A DNA stretch of 64,000 nucleotides from assembly GCF_002078875.1 (NCBI RefSeq), contig NC_034412.1, positions 84,679,491 through 84,743,490 on the forward strand. Direction: 5' to 3'. Numbering within the stretch: position 1 is the stretch's first letter; each line of letters begins with the position of its first letter. A program made the position numbers and the translations under genes. The notes below the pieces were generated by a model. That model had not been told where the DNA came from. It ran no database searches and worked only from the letters and a program-made list of their open reading frames with translations. Origin of the DNA: Numida meleagris (Eukaryota; Chordata; Aves; Galliformes; Numididae). This document shows, in pieces, positions 45,973 through 57,134 of the stretch.

Positions 45973-47009
45973 ACACCTTCTTATCTGTGTTTACCTTACA
46001 GTTACGTAGTGTTCAGAGGAGATGAGGGAATTATCTGCAAATTAGACACTTATATTTTGTTAGACAGACAAAGTTATACAGGTCTCTATAAGTAAATTAT
46101 TACATTTTAAGTCAGTTTATTTGGCTGTCTTTCCACACCTATTCTGGACTTATGTGCTCCCTTAAAAATATTGTAAGTCCTCTAAATCACCTTAGATTTC
46201 TCTTCTGTCAAACAGAATAGGATTAAAGCTCTCAAGAGTATTCCAAAGGCTATGTCTTTCTGAAAACCATAATACTGGTTTTATTTTATGATTATTACAA
46301 TGCAAAAGATTTATTGATTTATCCAAAGGTAGCAAAGAGACTTTCTGAAAGTATTGAAAGGGATTCTGGGTTAGAATGATGAAGTGCTTATTGCCTAATG
46401 GCTGGTGCTCTATGGCAGAGAGCAGCTCTCTGTCATTACAATATATGCGAAAGTCAGGCTTTTGCTAAAATGTGTTTAAGATTTAGAATGTTATATTTAT
46501 TAAATAAACATGACTTTCATTTGTCTCTTTGCCTCTTCTAGTATTCCAAAATATTTTATTTTCATTTCTATTCAGAACAAGATGTTAAGATTGCAAAGTG
46601 TGTCCTGCTAGATTAGTGGTTTAAAAATCCCAAATAAATGGATAACAAAAGACTGATTATATCTGTATGATGCTGGTGGCTTTCTCTAGCAGAGCTATAT
46701 GCTTTTGCACATCAGATGCTTCATTAAGTCTCCAGATTTAAGACGTAGTTTTCTCACTCTTAAATTTGGGAACTTCTAATATTAAAATTTTTTATGCTGT
46801 AGTTACTGAAAATACCTTAGCTATCCAGTTTCTAAATCGTTATTTTAATACTTTGAAGTATAACCAGTATAGTAACACTCCATTTTGCTGTAAAAATCTA
46901 GGAGCTAATCTAGAGCAATAAGATCATCCAGGGTTGTTAATAATGATAAATGATGACTGGACTAGGAAGAGGACAAAGAACATCTCAGGATGTAACTGCA
47001 GAAGGAAAT
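45973..47009. other. Unassigned AT-rich DNA
   Basis: I see no gene, RNA or recognisable repeat. Confidence 0.6.
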
Positions 47010-47128
47010 CACAGATTCGTATGGGTTGGAAGGGACCTCAGGAGTTCACCTAGTCCAACCCTTTTCTAAAGCAGTTCCCTACACTAGGTTGTACAGGAAA
47101 GCATCCAGGTGGGTTTTGAGTCTCAAAG
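47010..47128 (-). mobile_element. CR1 3'-end fragment, other subfamily
   Basis: The plus strand shows the complement of a CR1 tail: CACAGATTCGTATGGGTTGG, AAGGGACCTCAGGAGTTCAC, CTAGTCCAACCC, then AGCAGTTCCCTACACTAGG. The AAGGGACCT type and the 'TTCCCTACA.TAGGTTG' stretch are shared with the 56.78 kb fragment and differ from the 22, 41 and 43 kb copies. Strongly 5'-truncated, no coding content. Confidence 0.85.
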
Positions 47129-48748
47129 ACAAAAACAGCTGTTTAAGCCTATATAAGCTGACTAGAAAATTTACCTATGGCTACATGGCTGAGGATGCTG
47201 GGTTTTTGGGTTTGTTTCATTTTGTTTCTTTCTTTTTGTTTGTTTTGTTTTTTTTGGAATGCGTGCATATGTGAATTTCAAGAAACTTGAAGACATCCTT
47301 TTCTCAGTCCCACTTAAAGCCACAGAATAGTATCAATTACGTTCCTAGCTGTTTCTTCACAGGGCAAAAAGATAATTATTATTTTTCCTCTGTGTCTTGC
47401 TGTTACTCTTTAAAAAAATAGGAAACAGCCTGGTAATTATGTACATACTAAAGTGTACTCAGCCATTCCTAGTTCATAATATCTTTCAGAAAACAGAGAC
47501 ACAGTGGCTTGAAATATCAGCCCAAATTCAAATTCTATTTATTTCCTTCCAAATACACTCATGGAAAAGAAAAGGGGGGAAAAGAGGAGGGGTGCCTTTT
47601 ACCCTGGACAAAGAATGACCAATAATCATTAGGCAAACAAAATATAAAAAACATTTTATTTCTATATGTAGCTTTATTTAAAATTAGACAATTTATTTAT
47701 ATTTAAGTTTTAGGCAAATAAATTAGAAAACAGTTGTCCACAAGAAAACTGATTTTAAAGTTTTGCAACTCAGGTGGATGCTTTTACCAGCATACAAATC
47801 CATCAACTGCATGGGCTTCCACTGATATGAGAAAAGGAACTGAATGGACTCACAGCTGCACAAATAGACAAAAACAAAGGTGAAGTAGTTTTCCACACCA
47901 AAGCTTTAACTCAACATGTATTTAATCAAGATTGTATTCTTCTGTTTTGGTAATTAGGCTGTTGTTTTTTTTTTGTATGAATAAAATTACTGTCTTCTGC
48001 TGTACTTCCTCTGTAATTCTTGCTCAGTTTTACACAGACTAATGAACAATTCATTACAGAATAAGTTAGTTTCTATACTGTATTTATGCAAAATTCTCAG
48101 CATGAAAGGTGAATTCCACTGTATTATTTCGCTAACTTTAAAAGAATTATTTCAAACAAGGAAACTAATTCACATGAAACCGAGACAAACAGGTACAAAA
48201 GCCAAGTTTCCTACAGCGGAAGCTGCTGCCCTATGAATATATGTAGCCAGCACTAGCAGCAGTGTGGATTCCCAGCCTTGTGCCAATGCCCAGGTGCATT
48301 CTGAAGAAGATGCACCTCACTTTGCTTGTTTCTCATTTGCACAGCACAGCATCAGCGCTTCTCATCCCCAGTATTACAATCTCATGCACATGGTCTTTCT
48401 TACCTCCAACCCTCTGCAAAGAAAGGCCCAATTCTCTCCCTTCCTATCCTCACTCAGGTACTTCCCTTTCACCTCTGTCCTCACTATGTCACATTTGCTT
48501 ACTATGACTCCATATTCAGATGGGAAAATACACGTTTTCTGAAAGGAAGTTAAGCTCAGGAACAAGTTTTATGCACATATATCAGCAATTTACCAACCAG
48601 CATCATTAGTTGTTGGTATACACTTGTCATACAGACAAATGAAATCTTTCCTATAGGAAATGTCATATTCCTCCATTGGTACATATACCATAGTTTCTAA
48701 CAACTGCTAGAGTCACATGGAAATCTCCGAAAATAAAGAATTCAATTC
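47129..48748. other. Unassigned DNA with T-rich tracts
   Basis: A TTTG/T-rich tract lies at about 47215-47256. I see no gene. Three overlapping short frames at 48262-48553 are not supported by any domain. Confidence 0.55.
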
Positions 48749-48990
48749 CCCTTTCAGTATCTAAAGATGAGATTTAGACTGGATATAAGGAAAAAGTCTT
48801 TTACAGTGAGGGTGGTGAGGCGCTGGCACAGGTTGCCCAAGGATGTGGTGGCTGCCCAGTCCCTGGAGACACTCAGGGTCAGGCTGGATGGGGCTCTGAG
48901 CAACCTGTTCAAGCTGTTCTTGTTCATTGCAGGGGAGCTGGACAAGATGACATTTAAGGGTTCCTACCAACTTGATTCTATGATTGTATG
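48749..48990 (+). mobile_element. CR1 3'-end with internal deletion
   Basis: Plus-strand CR1 of the 11/51 kb subfamily. It begins CCTTTCAGTATCTAAAG and then jumps directly to ATGAGATTTAGACTGGATAT. In the copies at 12.0 and 51.7 kb these two stretches lie roughly 100-120 bp apart, so this copy lost that piece. The rest runs through GTGAGGCGCTGGCACAGG and GTCAGGCTGGATGGGGCTCT to a decayed 3' octamer (GATTCTATGATTGTATGA). The last RT codons are still readable in one frame ([20 protein letters not shown]...) but are an isolated fragment. Confidence 0.88.
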
Positions 48991-51249
48991 AAATCTGTAG
49001 ACAACATTCTGAAACATACTTATTTACATGTTAATAATGATGCTCTTAGGAAAGATTATTGTGAAAGACATAATTTTTAAGAAGTTGTGAACTCGTGTTA
49101 TCTGCAACACAAGGTTAAAAATGTCATCATTTGTGACCATGTACCCATTTTTCATGATAAAAGATTGTTTTGTATTTGTGGCTTGCTTGGGTAGGAAGGG
49201 GAGGAGCAGAGAGGACAGGACATGTATTCCCAGTGGGAAGTCCTAAGTTCAGAAGAGGTAGCACTGAAGACTGGTTTCAACAAGACCTGAAGATAAAGCA
49301 ATGATTGCTGAGGCTAGTGGGCCTCTATCAGCAGTTTACAGACCATAGGGAATTCATAGATGATTTCACTACTCTGTTAGAAGTAATATTTAAAAAGCGT
49401 ATTTTCAGTAGGCTTCAGTGTGCCAGAAAGGGAACCGGTATTCATGGAAAAAGCTTCTGGAATGCATGAAAAACAGATTGGAAGAGCTCCTTAATGGTGA
49501 AAACTGGCCAGTTTGCAGCAACAGAAGCCCCAGTTCATCAAGATGCACATTTGAAAGCTTGAACATAAGCAAATGAGCTTTATGTTTTTTAAACTCATTT
49601 GAAACAGTACTCTAGTGCTTGAAACAGCTTTTAAGGTTGCAGGCAGGGGTTACACATTAACATCCTAGTCTTAAATTGTGTTGGAAGTGCAGTGAGAAAC
49701 AGAATACACTGCCTGAATGAGCATATCTCTTGAGGGGTGATATTCCAGTCCACGTTTTACAAATGTGTTACAGGAGATTATTTCAGCTGCAGAGAGAAAG
49801 CAGGGCTGACTAGCTAAATCATCTAGATATGTTTGTGTGTGGGCAGGATATCTTCTATAACAACCTTTACCAGTGCAACTCCTCAACAGCCCTGGCTGCA
49901 AGCCTATATCCACAAGCCCTCGAAACAGGATCGGTAGGTAGGAGACTCATTTCTTAGGCCAATATTTGGGGTTTTATGTTGCCTTTTTTTTTTTTTTTTT
50001 TTTTTAATTTTTTTTTTTTTTTTTTTTTTTTTGTCTAAAAGGGGAATTTGCACATTAGCCAGCTGGCAGGGCTTTCTATATGCTCTTAAAATTTGCATAC
50101 AAACTCAGTGTAACTAAAGGGTATCTGAATCAAAAATGCCTACCAGTGCTATATATTCAAAAACAGACTTATTTTTCCCCAGTCTGAATTTCTTTCTACT
50201 TCCACTATCTGAATTTTAAATGTTTTCAGCAAAGAAAGTCTAATTTTCAGCCTAACGCAAGCCATTTCCTATGAAACAATGAAACCATCGCATATACGCA
50301 GTCACAGTGCTTAACTGTGAAGGGACAGGTTATGGGAATGAAAGATTCATTTCTTATTTCTACATATTTTGAAAAAGGAGATAATTTGAAGTGTATTGTA
50401 TAACACTGGGCTTTTGATTTCCTAGACATTCTCTTATTGTTTCTTTTCTGTGTAACATTTTGTTTCACAACAGTATTACCATAAGAAAATAATCCACGTA
50501 TGCAAACAGTAAGAGTCATCCGTCCTTCTTAGAGGCAGCATTTGAAGCATGGTTTATCAACAAGGTTATTCAAATTTCCCAAGCTAAGACCCAAACTTTG
50601 CTTGATTATGCTATCATGAACTTTGAAATAATTTAGTCTGGAATTTTCTGTGCTCTGAATCCCTAAATCAAGTGATTTGTATGTACAGGTTCAAGGGAAG
50701 CTTCAGCCCACACAATATCAGAATAAAAACGTTTGTTTTGACAAAAGAACAGTCAGAGAAAAAAAAAAAAGCTGTCCATTTAGGGTTTACATACTGTGTG
50801 CTTTGTTGTAGAGAGCTGCAAAGCTTATTTTGCATATGCATTTCACTCTCTCTGAGCGTATTTGATCAAATTTAATTGAATTTCTCTCAACCACATTTTA
50901 CTTCTTTACTGTGTCTAATAGATTACTGCAGAAAGTCAGAAGTTCCATCTACCTGCTGTATGTAAGAAACAACACAAATACAAACTTGCATAAAATCATT
51001 AGATTCCTGCTGGACCTGAGAAGCTCAATTATCTGCAAACTGTGGCTGCAGCTGTCAAGTTTTTGGGGTTTTTTTTTTGAATAAATGAATGAATTTGCCT
51101 TTCTTTTCTGCTCTAGACTTTGCTGTGCGTAGGCTCTAGATCCAAAAGGAGCACAGAGACAAAATGTGTCCAGTATTTCCAATGCCTCTTGCTAAACACC
51201 AGCAAATACCAGATGGCTACCATCAGCTGTAAAGGCACAGAACATGATG
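48991..51249. other. Unassigned DNA with a long T tract
   Basis: I see no gene. It contains the T tract at 49984-50032 (listed separately) and a short T run at about 51067. Open frames are under 90 codons, without domains. Confidence 0.55.
49984..50032. repeat. T22-AA-T25 homopolymer tract
   Basis: The longest homopolymer-like run in the window. If it is the complement of a poly(A) tail, a retrocopy should lie on the right on the minus strand, but no poly(A) signal or gene-like sequence is visible there. Prone to length variation and to sequencing error. Confidence 0.9.
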
Positions 51250-51974
51250 GACCCAGGAGAACCACATGAAGATCAATAAATCAAAGCGCAAAGTCTTGCA
51301 TCTGGGTTGTGGCAACCCTACTATCAGTACAGGCTGAGGGATGTAAGGATAGAGCACAGCCCTGCTGAAAGGGACCTGGGGGTACTGGTGGATGGCAAAC
51401 TGAATGTGAGCCAGCAATGTGCCCTTGCAGCCCAGAAAGCCAACCGTATCCTGGGCTGCATCAAAAGAAGTGTGGTCAGCAGGGCGAGGGAGGTGATCCT
51501 GCCCCTCTGCTCTGCACTGGTGAGACCTCACCTGGAGTACTGCATCCTGATGTGGAGTCCTCAGTACAGGAGAGATGTGGACCTGTTTGAGAGGGTCCAG
51601 AGGAGGGCCACAAAAATGTGCCAAGGGATGGAACACCTCTCCTATGAGGACAGGCTGAGAGAGCTGGGGCTGTGCAGCCTGGAGAAGAGAAGGCTCCAAG
51701 GAGACCTGAGAGCGGCCTTTCAGTATCTGAAGGGGGCTGTAAAGGAGGCTGTAAGAAAGAAGGGGACAGACTCTTTTGCAGGGTCTGTTGTGATAGGACA
51801 AGGGGAAATGATTTCAAACTAAAAGAGACGAGATTTAGGCCAGATATGAAGAAAAAAATTTTTACAGTGTGTGTAATGAGGCACTGGCACAGGTTGTCCA
51901 GTGAGATGATGGCTGACCCGTCCCTGGAGACATCCAAGGTCAGGCTGGACCAGGCTCTGAGCAACCTGGTCTAG
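51250..51974 (+). pseudogene. CR1 RT C-terminal remnant
   Basis: Only the part C-terminal of the catalytic FADD box is present, so the fragment could not have worked even when new. After a small frame loss near the LHLGCGNP motif (about 51297-51320), one frame is open for about 170 codons: [74 protein letters not shown] and LRELGLCSLEKRRLQGD. It ends at 51822. A shift in the GDRLF region (about 51755) moves to a second frame, which ends at the natural stop near 51974. The long open stretch reflects moderate age and not selection that I can show. Confidence 0.85.
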
Positions 51975-52061
51975 TTGTAGGTGTACCTGTTCATTGCAGG
52001 GGAGTTGGACTACATGACCTTTAAAGGTCTGTTCCTGCTCTAAGGATTCTATGATTCTATT
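51250..52061 (+). mobile_element. CR1 LINE, 5'-truncated, 11 kb subfamily
   Basis: Plus-strand CR1 starting inside the RT region just past the catalytic box (GAGAACCACATGAAGATCAA, about 51257) and ending with ATTCTATGATTCTAT at about 52046-52060. It is the same subfamily as the copy at 11.05-12.29 kb. A 183 bp block at 51486-51668 differs from that copy at one base only, while the flanks differ by 20-27%; see the findings. No target duplication is expected for CR1 and none is seen. Confidence 0.95.
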
Positions 52062-52763
52062 TCAGACGTGAGTAAACAGGGGACAAGGATCCTGGGTGAC
52101 AGACTGAGTCTGAAGCTACAGAAAGTATAAATGAGGAGGAAGACCTGATAGACTTGGTGAATAGCACTGGGTGTGGCCAGACAGAGAATAAAATGTTGTT
52201 ATAATTATAAACATGCACCCATAAAAACCATGAAGTCAAATTTTCATCTACTGAGATAAGACTGTGGCAGACAACTGTCACTTTCTGATTTTGAGGTGTT
52301 TTTTCAATTTTAGAATAATTTTCCTTGTTTCTCCTTTTTCTATCCCAGGAATATTCTGTTTGTCTGTATGTGTGTGTATGCATGTGCATACACGCATGGA
52401 AGAAAAAACAATCAGGTAACAACTGGCTGTTATCAGTTGTACAAAATAACTCAATTAAAAAAAACTGTTTTGATTGAGTTATATTCTCCACTCAAAACAG
52501 TGGCTGCCATTTTGCTCAGTCATCTCCCTAAACTATGCGGCTTTCACTTTCAAGACCAAAATGAGCCAATAAAATTAACAGATTTATCCTTTCACTAATT
52601 TTTGAAAAAGCGGTTTTCTCAGAGATTCCCCTTTCATTACATTATTAACAATCACAGATTTAACTCTTACTGTAAATCAGGGTTATTGATGATACTTGAC
52701 TATAATTAAGCAAAGCTCTTAACTGTTGCTCATAATATTATTATAGCATTATAAACAAGCTCA
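52062..52763. other. Unassigned DNA with short inverted repeats
   Basis: GTATGCA-TG-TGCATAC (52376-52391) is a tight palindrome in a GT-rich tract. ACTGTTTTGA (52464-52473) and TCAAAACAGT (52492-52501) form a perfect 10 bp stem with an 18-base loop. I see no gene. Confidence 0.6.
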
Positions 52764-52882
52764 GCAATTTGTTACCGCACGCGGGCAACCCTGCATATTT
52801 TACCCTTGCACACTGAAACCAAAACCCTGGTCCCGGCCAATCACTGCATATAGACACCAATATGGTGAACAGCAAAATGGCA

Positions 52883-52888
52883 TTTATT
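52883..52888 (-). terminator. AATAAA poly(A) signal of the LTR
   Basis: TTTATT on the plus strand reads AATAAA on the minus strand, followed by GCCATTTTG. This is the poly(A) signal that defines the end of the U3/R part in this LTR type. Confidence 0.8.
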
Positions 52889-52904
52889 GTTAGGAGTTAC
52901 AGAA

Positions 52905-52913
52905 ACTATATAG
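52905..52913 (-). promoter_or_regulatory. TATA-like box of the alpharetroviral LTR
   Basis: On the minus strand CTATATAGT lies about 20 bp upstream of the AATAAA signal, in the position of the U3 core promoter. ATTGG motifs (complement of CCAAT at 53096-53100 and 52963-52967) lie further upstream in U3. Activity is not shown. Confidence 0.6.
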
Positions 52914-53175
52914 TGTATCTTATCTTTTACTAGACGGTTCCAGAAGCTCATGCGGGCTACTGGCCAATCATACTGAATATCACGCGCTGTCCACGCGTAT
53001 CTGGGGACCATATAGGGAGCGGTCATGCACTTCCTTATCTAGGGAAAGAGTGCCGCCTCTCCTTCTGACGACATGAGTTCATCTAAGTAGGTCAACCAAT
53101 AACAAAACGCCATGGGGAAGGGCCTTCCGTGTCACATCCCGAATGCCCCGCTTTTCGCCTACTACAACAGCAATT

Positions 53176-56100
53176 TTATTAAAAAAGAAACTGCAAAAAC
53201 AGAATTACTCAGCCCCTCCCAGGCTTTCTTCTTTTCATAATTTGGATCAGCAAGTTGGCTTGTTGTGATAATTCAGTGATATGACAGACTGAAGAAATAT
53301 GTCAAGAGTTCTTATCGACAGTTTGTTTCCCCCATTTACCACTGCATATTACCTCAAATGCTGCTGTTCTGAACTTGTAATTATACTTCTGTAGCTGGTC
53401 AATGGCAAATTGGAACAGCAGCACCAGGAAAATGAGATGGTCTTTGAAGGAAATATTTAGTCTTATAATAAATTGAAAAAAAAAATTGCTTGCTTTTTAG
53501 AAGGATTTAAGAATGTTATTTCATTAGAAATAACTCGGGTTAACATTTTATTGAGATTTAATATAGAATTAGAGTTTCATTATGAAATCTGTTGCTTTGT
53601 AGTACATATAATTTCCCATAAAATATTATATTTGGATAGAATTAAATCTTATAACATGAGTAATGTAACTGAAAAAGCAATTTTCCCATAGTCAAATTAT
53701 GTTAATACTGGGAATACAGAATTAAGTTTCAATTTCAAAGAAGTCCGTGAACTCTAGGAAAATCTTAGTCTAAAGTTATGTTAAAAATACATAAATTGAT
53801 GTTGTTTGCATATCTTAATGATGTATATCTATGTTAAGTGTTTCTTCAGTCTCACATGATTTTAACTATATATTTCCCTAGTTTATATCTTCAGTTTAAG
53901 GATATCTAACACACTCAACTACTAGCATTTATATTAAATAAATGTTAATGTGGGTTAAGTTAAACTGCAGTATATTTTATTTTAAAAATCTATACTACTC
54001 AGAATAGAGAGAATTAGATTGTTTGGGAATTAACAGTATAAATTATAAATCGGTTTTGTTTTTTTTTCTTAATAGCACTGTAATAGCAAGTTGCAACATT
54101 TCAAAACGTATTAAGTGACTTGGGAATTTCTTTGTAAATGATATAATCTTTTGAGAGTTTTAAGTTTTGTTTAAAGTTCTTTTGAAGGTATAAACAGAAT
54201 TGCTGACATCAACTACATATATAAATGTTCATGTATATGTGTTGATAAATGTGAAAGTTGAATCATATTGAATCAGCCACATAGTGATTGAAATAGTCCC
54301 TGAATGTTTTTAAAACTCTTTCATACAGAGTTCAAAAATGTTGGAAACATAATACAGTAGCAATAAAGTACTTCTTTCATTGCAAGGAAAGAAGAAACTG
54401 TCAGAATACGTAGACATACTTCTAGTCTGCAATCAAATATTCCAGCTTAATGTAGATACAGTTTTCAACACAGAAATTAATAAAACTCAGATCTAACTTT
54501 TTGATGGGACTGTCTAGTCCATGTATAGAAACATTTTTGGGTCACAGCAGGTAGTTTCAAGCTACAGCTTTTCTGATAGTCTAGAGCTCTAGGGTTTCAT
54601 GTTTATCAAAGAATCTCCTTCCCTAGAAAACTAACCTACACTTAAACAGACAGGGACTAGAAAATAAACAGTTATCACTCATGACTATGATTGTGGAGAA
54701 CAGATTGGTGTGACAGCCAGAGCATTTGAATGTTTTCAGATGAGGACATTTTTTTCCTGACTGCAGTTCAAACAATGCATACAAACCTAAACAGGTAAGG
54801 AAATTATGCAAGCCCGACAAACACAAACATCTTTCCATAACCCTCCATATTCCCAGGTTCCCCGGTCTCATCCATAAGCATAACAAACTCAAGTAAACAG
54901 GCAAACAAAACAAAACAAAAAAAAAACACAATAGAAAAACAGACAGTATCTTGACAATTTTCAATTTCTAAATATCAAACTGTGAAATAGATTCCCTGGT
55001 CATATGTTTTCATTGAAACACTGCATCAGAAGATCAAAAGGTCTCCCTAAGAATACTAAACAAGACTAGAAAATACAAGCAGAACATTGGAGCTTGGTCA
55101 TTTCTTAGGAAAGTGTTCTCAAGTCTCATCTATTGTTTTATAGTAATAGAGAAATCATGGAGAATTTTTGAGCATTTAAAATAGCCTTCAGAATGTATCT
55201 TGAAAAAACTTTCAAACTGTGCAAATGATGTGCAAAATGTAATGTGAAAAAAACAAAAATACATCATTCCCATGGGGAATTTCAGGAAAAAATTGGACGT
55301 ATGAAGATAGTCTGATAACCAGAAAATCTGAAAACCAGAAAGATAATCTCTTATTCTTTTTTTCTCTGTTCCCATGTCATGACTCCATGCTACAACATAA
55401 AAAGTAGAGGAATATTAAAGCAATCTCAGTACCTCTAGAACAGCTCCCAAAATCTTTTAGATGAATACCCCTGACTGACACCAATAGAGTAATTCATTAC
55501 TTATAAAGGAAAAGTAATAAACTGGATTTTATACCAGGAGAGCAAGCTAATCAAAGAGGTGTTGGGTACTGATAATGAGACTTTACCAGGAAAACTGGAG
55601 GTCGGTTTATTACCTATTTATATGTTATTTGAGTTCAGATCCTATTTATAAATTTGGGCACATTCTCTGCTAGGTGATTCCAATTACTTGGTCTATAATT
55701 CAGCTGGTGAATCAATTCTATCAAGATGAAGACGGTGCACTTGATGAGATTCTATTTGCTGAACAATGGTGGATAGAAGTTTCCTTAACAAAAGAAATAA
55801 TAACAAAAAAAATCTGTAAGTAGGCTAGACACAGTGGTAAGTCAGCCTACAAATGCAGGCCTGTGTTCTGTGGCACGATGAGTCACAGCCTCACATTTGC
55901 ACGGCAGAGTGTTACTTACAGATGGAACTGTCAAAACTTGGTTTTCATTATACAGAATGACAAACGTAATCCTCAAGGGAAACATTTATCAGCATAATGA
56001 GATCTAATCTCTTTAATTTCAAGACTGGTGTCTGTATTTTTATAAATAGATCCAGATTCACTCTCTTCATTTGTTTCCTCAACTTCCTTCTAATTACTAC

Positions 56101-56776
56101 ATTCTCTATAAGGGTTCACACCTTACCACTTTCTTTGTCAGCTGTAACTGAATATGGGAGAGAAGGGGAAGAAACAGAAATACCCCAAACTGAAAATATT
56201 TCTCCCACGCACAGTTGTTTTTTCTTATTTCCGCTCTCTGCCATGTTGTTTTCCAACCAATGGAACATGGAAAGGAGTGCAACTAAGATCTGCTAGACCT
56301 ATGTCAGTATTGCCCAGCTGAATTTTTGTCTGTTGTATGTTCATGTCCAGCTTTGGATCCTCCCACACATTTGGGCCATGGAACTAAAGGGACTGTGCTG
56401 CAGTTTTGTATTCCTGGTTTCTTTGACCATATGCTGTGGAATCAGCTTCCTCTGATACTCTGCTTACCCCAAAACAGAGACATCTTACCAACTGTTAAGC
56501 TAACAAAACTAAAGAAAACACAGATGAAGTTACTGCTGACGAGTGCAGAGATCATTGCAGTGGACTCATAAAATTTGAAGTTTTTTTCAGAAAAAAAAAA
56601 TTGGGAACTGCCAACCTCCAGCCTAAAATATAGAAAGCAACAAGAAAAGGGTAAAATCTTAAACTTTTCTTCTTCAAAGAGGCTTCTGTGCTTATGTACC
56701 TGCCAAATAGCTTGTGTTTCTCAGGTATAACAGAATTCACCCAAGGACCTATGTATATCCACTGAGTTACATATTT
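53176..56776. other. Unassigned AT-rich DNA
   Basis: 3.6 kb with no recognisable gene or dispersed repeat. An AAAAC-rich tract is at about 54902-54929. Open frames are at most 113 codons and show no domain. Confidence 0.6.
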
Positions 56777-57026
56777 CACAGGATCACAGAATCATAGGAG
56801 TTGGAAGGGACATCTGGAGATCATTGGATCCAAATCCCTGCTAAAGCTGTTCCCTACAGTAGGTTGCACAGGGAAGCATCCAGGAGGGTTTTGAATGTCT
56901 ACAGAGAATGAAACTTCACAGCCTCTCTGAGCAGCTTGTTCCAGTGCTCTATCACCCTCAAAGTAAAGAAAATTCCTGTGGAACTGGAACACTTCCTGTG
57001 TTCCAGTTTGTGCGCATTGCCCCTTG
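56777..57026 (-). mobile_element. CR1 3'-end fragment, old subfamily
   Basis: About 250 bp on the minus strand. The plus strand shows CACAGGATCACAGAATCATA, GGAGTTGGAAGGGACATCTG, TTCCCTACAGTAGGTTGCAC, AGGGAAGCATCCAGG and TTGTTCCAGTGCTCTATCAC, which together are the complement of a CR1 3' UTR and the last RT codons. It shares diagnostic stretches with the 47.0 kb fragment. The 5' limit is near 57026, where similarity fades. Confidence 0.88.
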
Positions 57027-57101
57027 CCAAATATTCAATGGGCAAAAGCCTATTGTTTTTCACTGGCTATCCACAAGATGGAATAGAGTACAAAGAGTTA
57101 C

Positions 57102-57134
57102 AAAAAAAGGAAAAAAAAAGAGAGAGAGAGAAAG
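57102..57134. repeat. A-rich / (AG)n tract
   Basis: A7, A9 and then seven AG units and an AAAG end. A purine-only microsatellite. Confidence 0.9.

Larger units (their letters stand above)
52770..53169 (-). mobile_element. Solo LTR of an alpharetrovirus-like ERV
   Basis: A 400 bp LTR on the minus strand. Read on that strand it starts TGTTGTAGTAGGCGAAAAG at 53169 and ends CGGTAACA at 52770. It is flanked by the 6 bp direct repeat GCAATT (52764-52769 and 53170-53175), the length used by avian leukosis-type viruses. The stretch around the poly(A) signal (AATAAATGCCATTTTG, then TTCACCATATTGGTGT and a GGCCGGGACC-like part) resembles the R/U5 of avian leukosis/EAV-type elements. It is GC-richer than its surroundings. 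No gag, pol or env sequence adjoins, so it is a solo LTR. A 61-codon open frame inside is incidental. Confidence 0.93.

Noticed and set aside
52841..53026. 61-codon frame (-) in the alpharetrovirus-like LTR
   Set aside because: It lies across U3/R, including the TATA box and poly(A) signal, so it is not a plausible gene.
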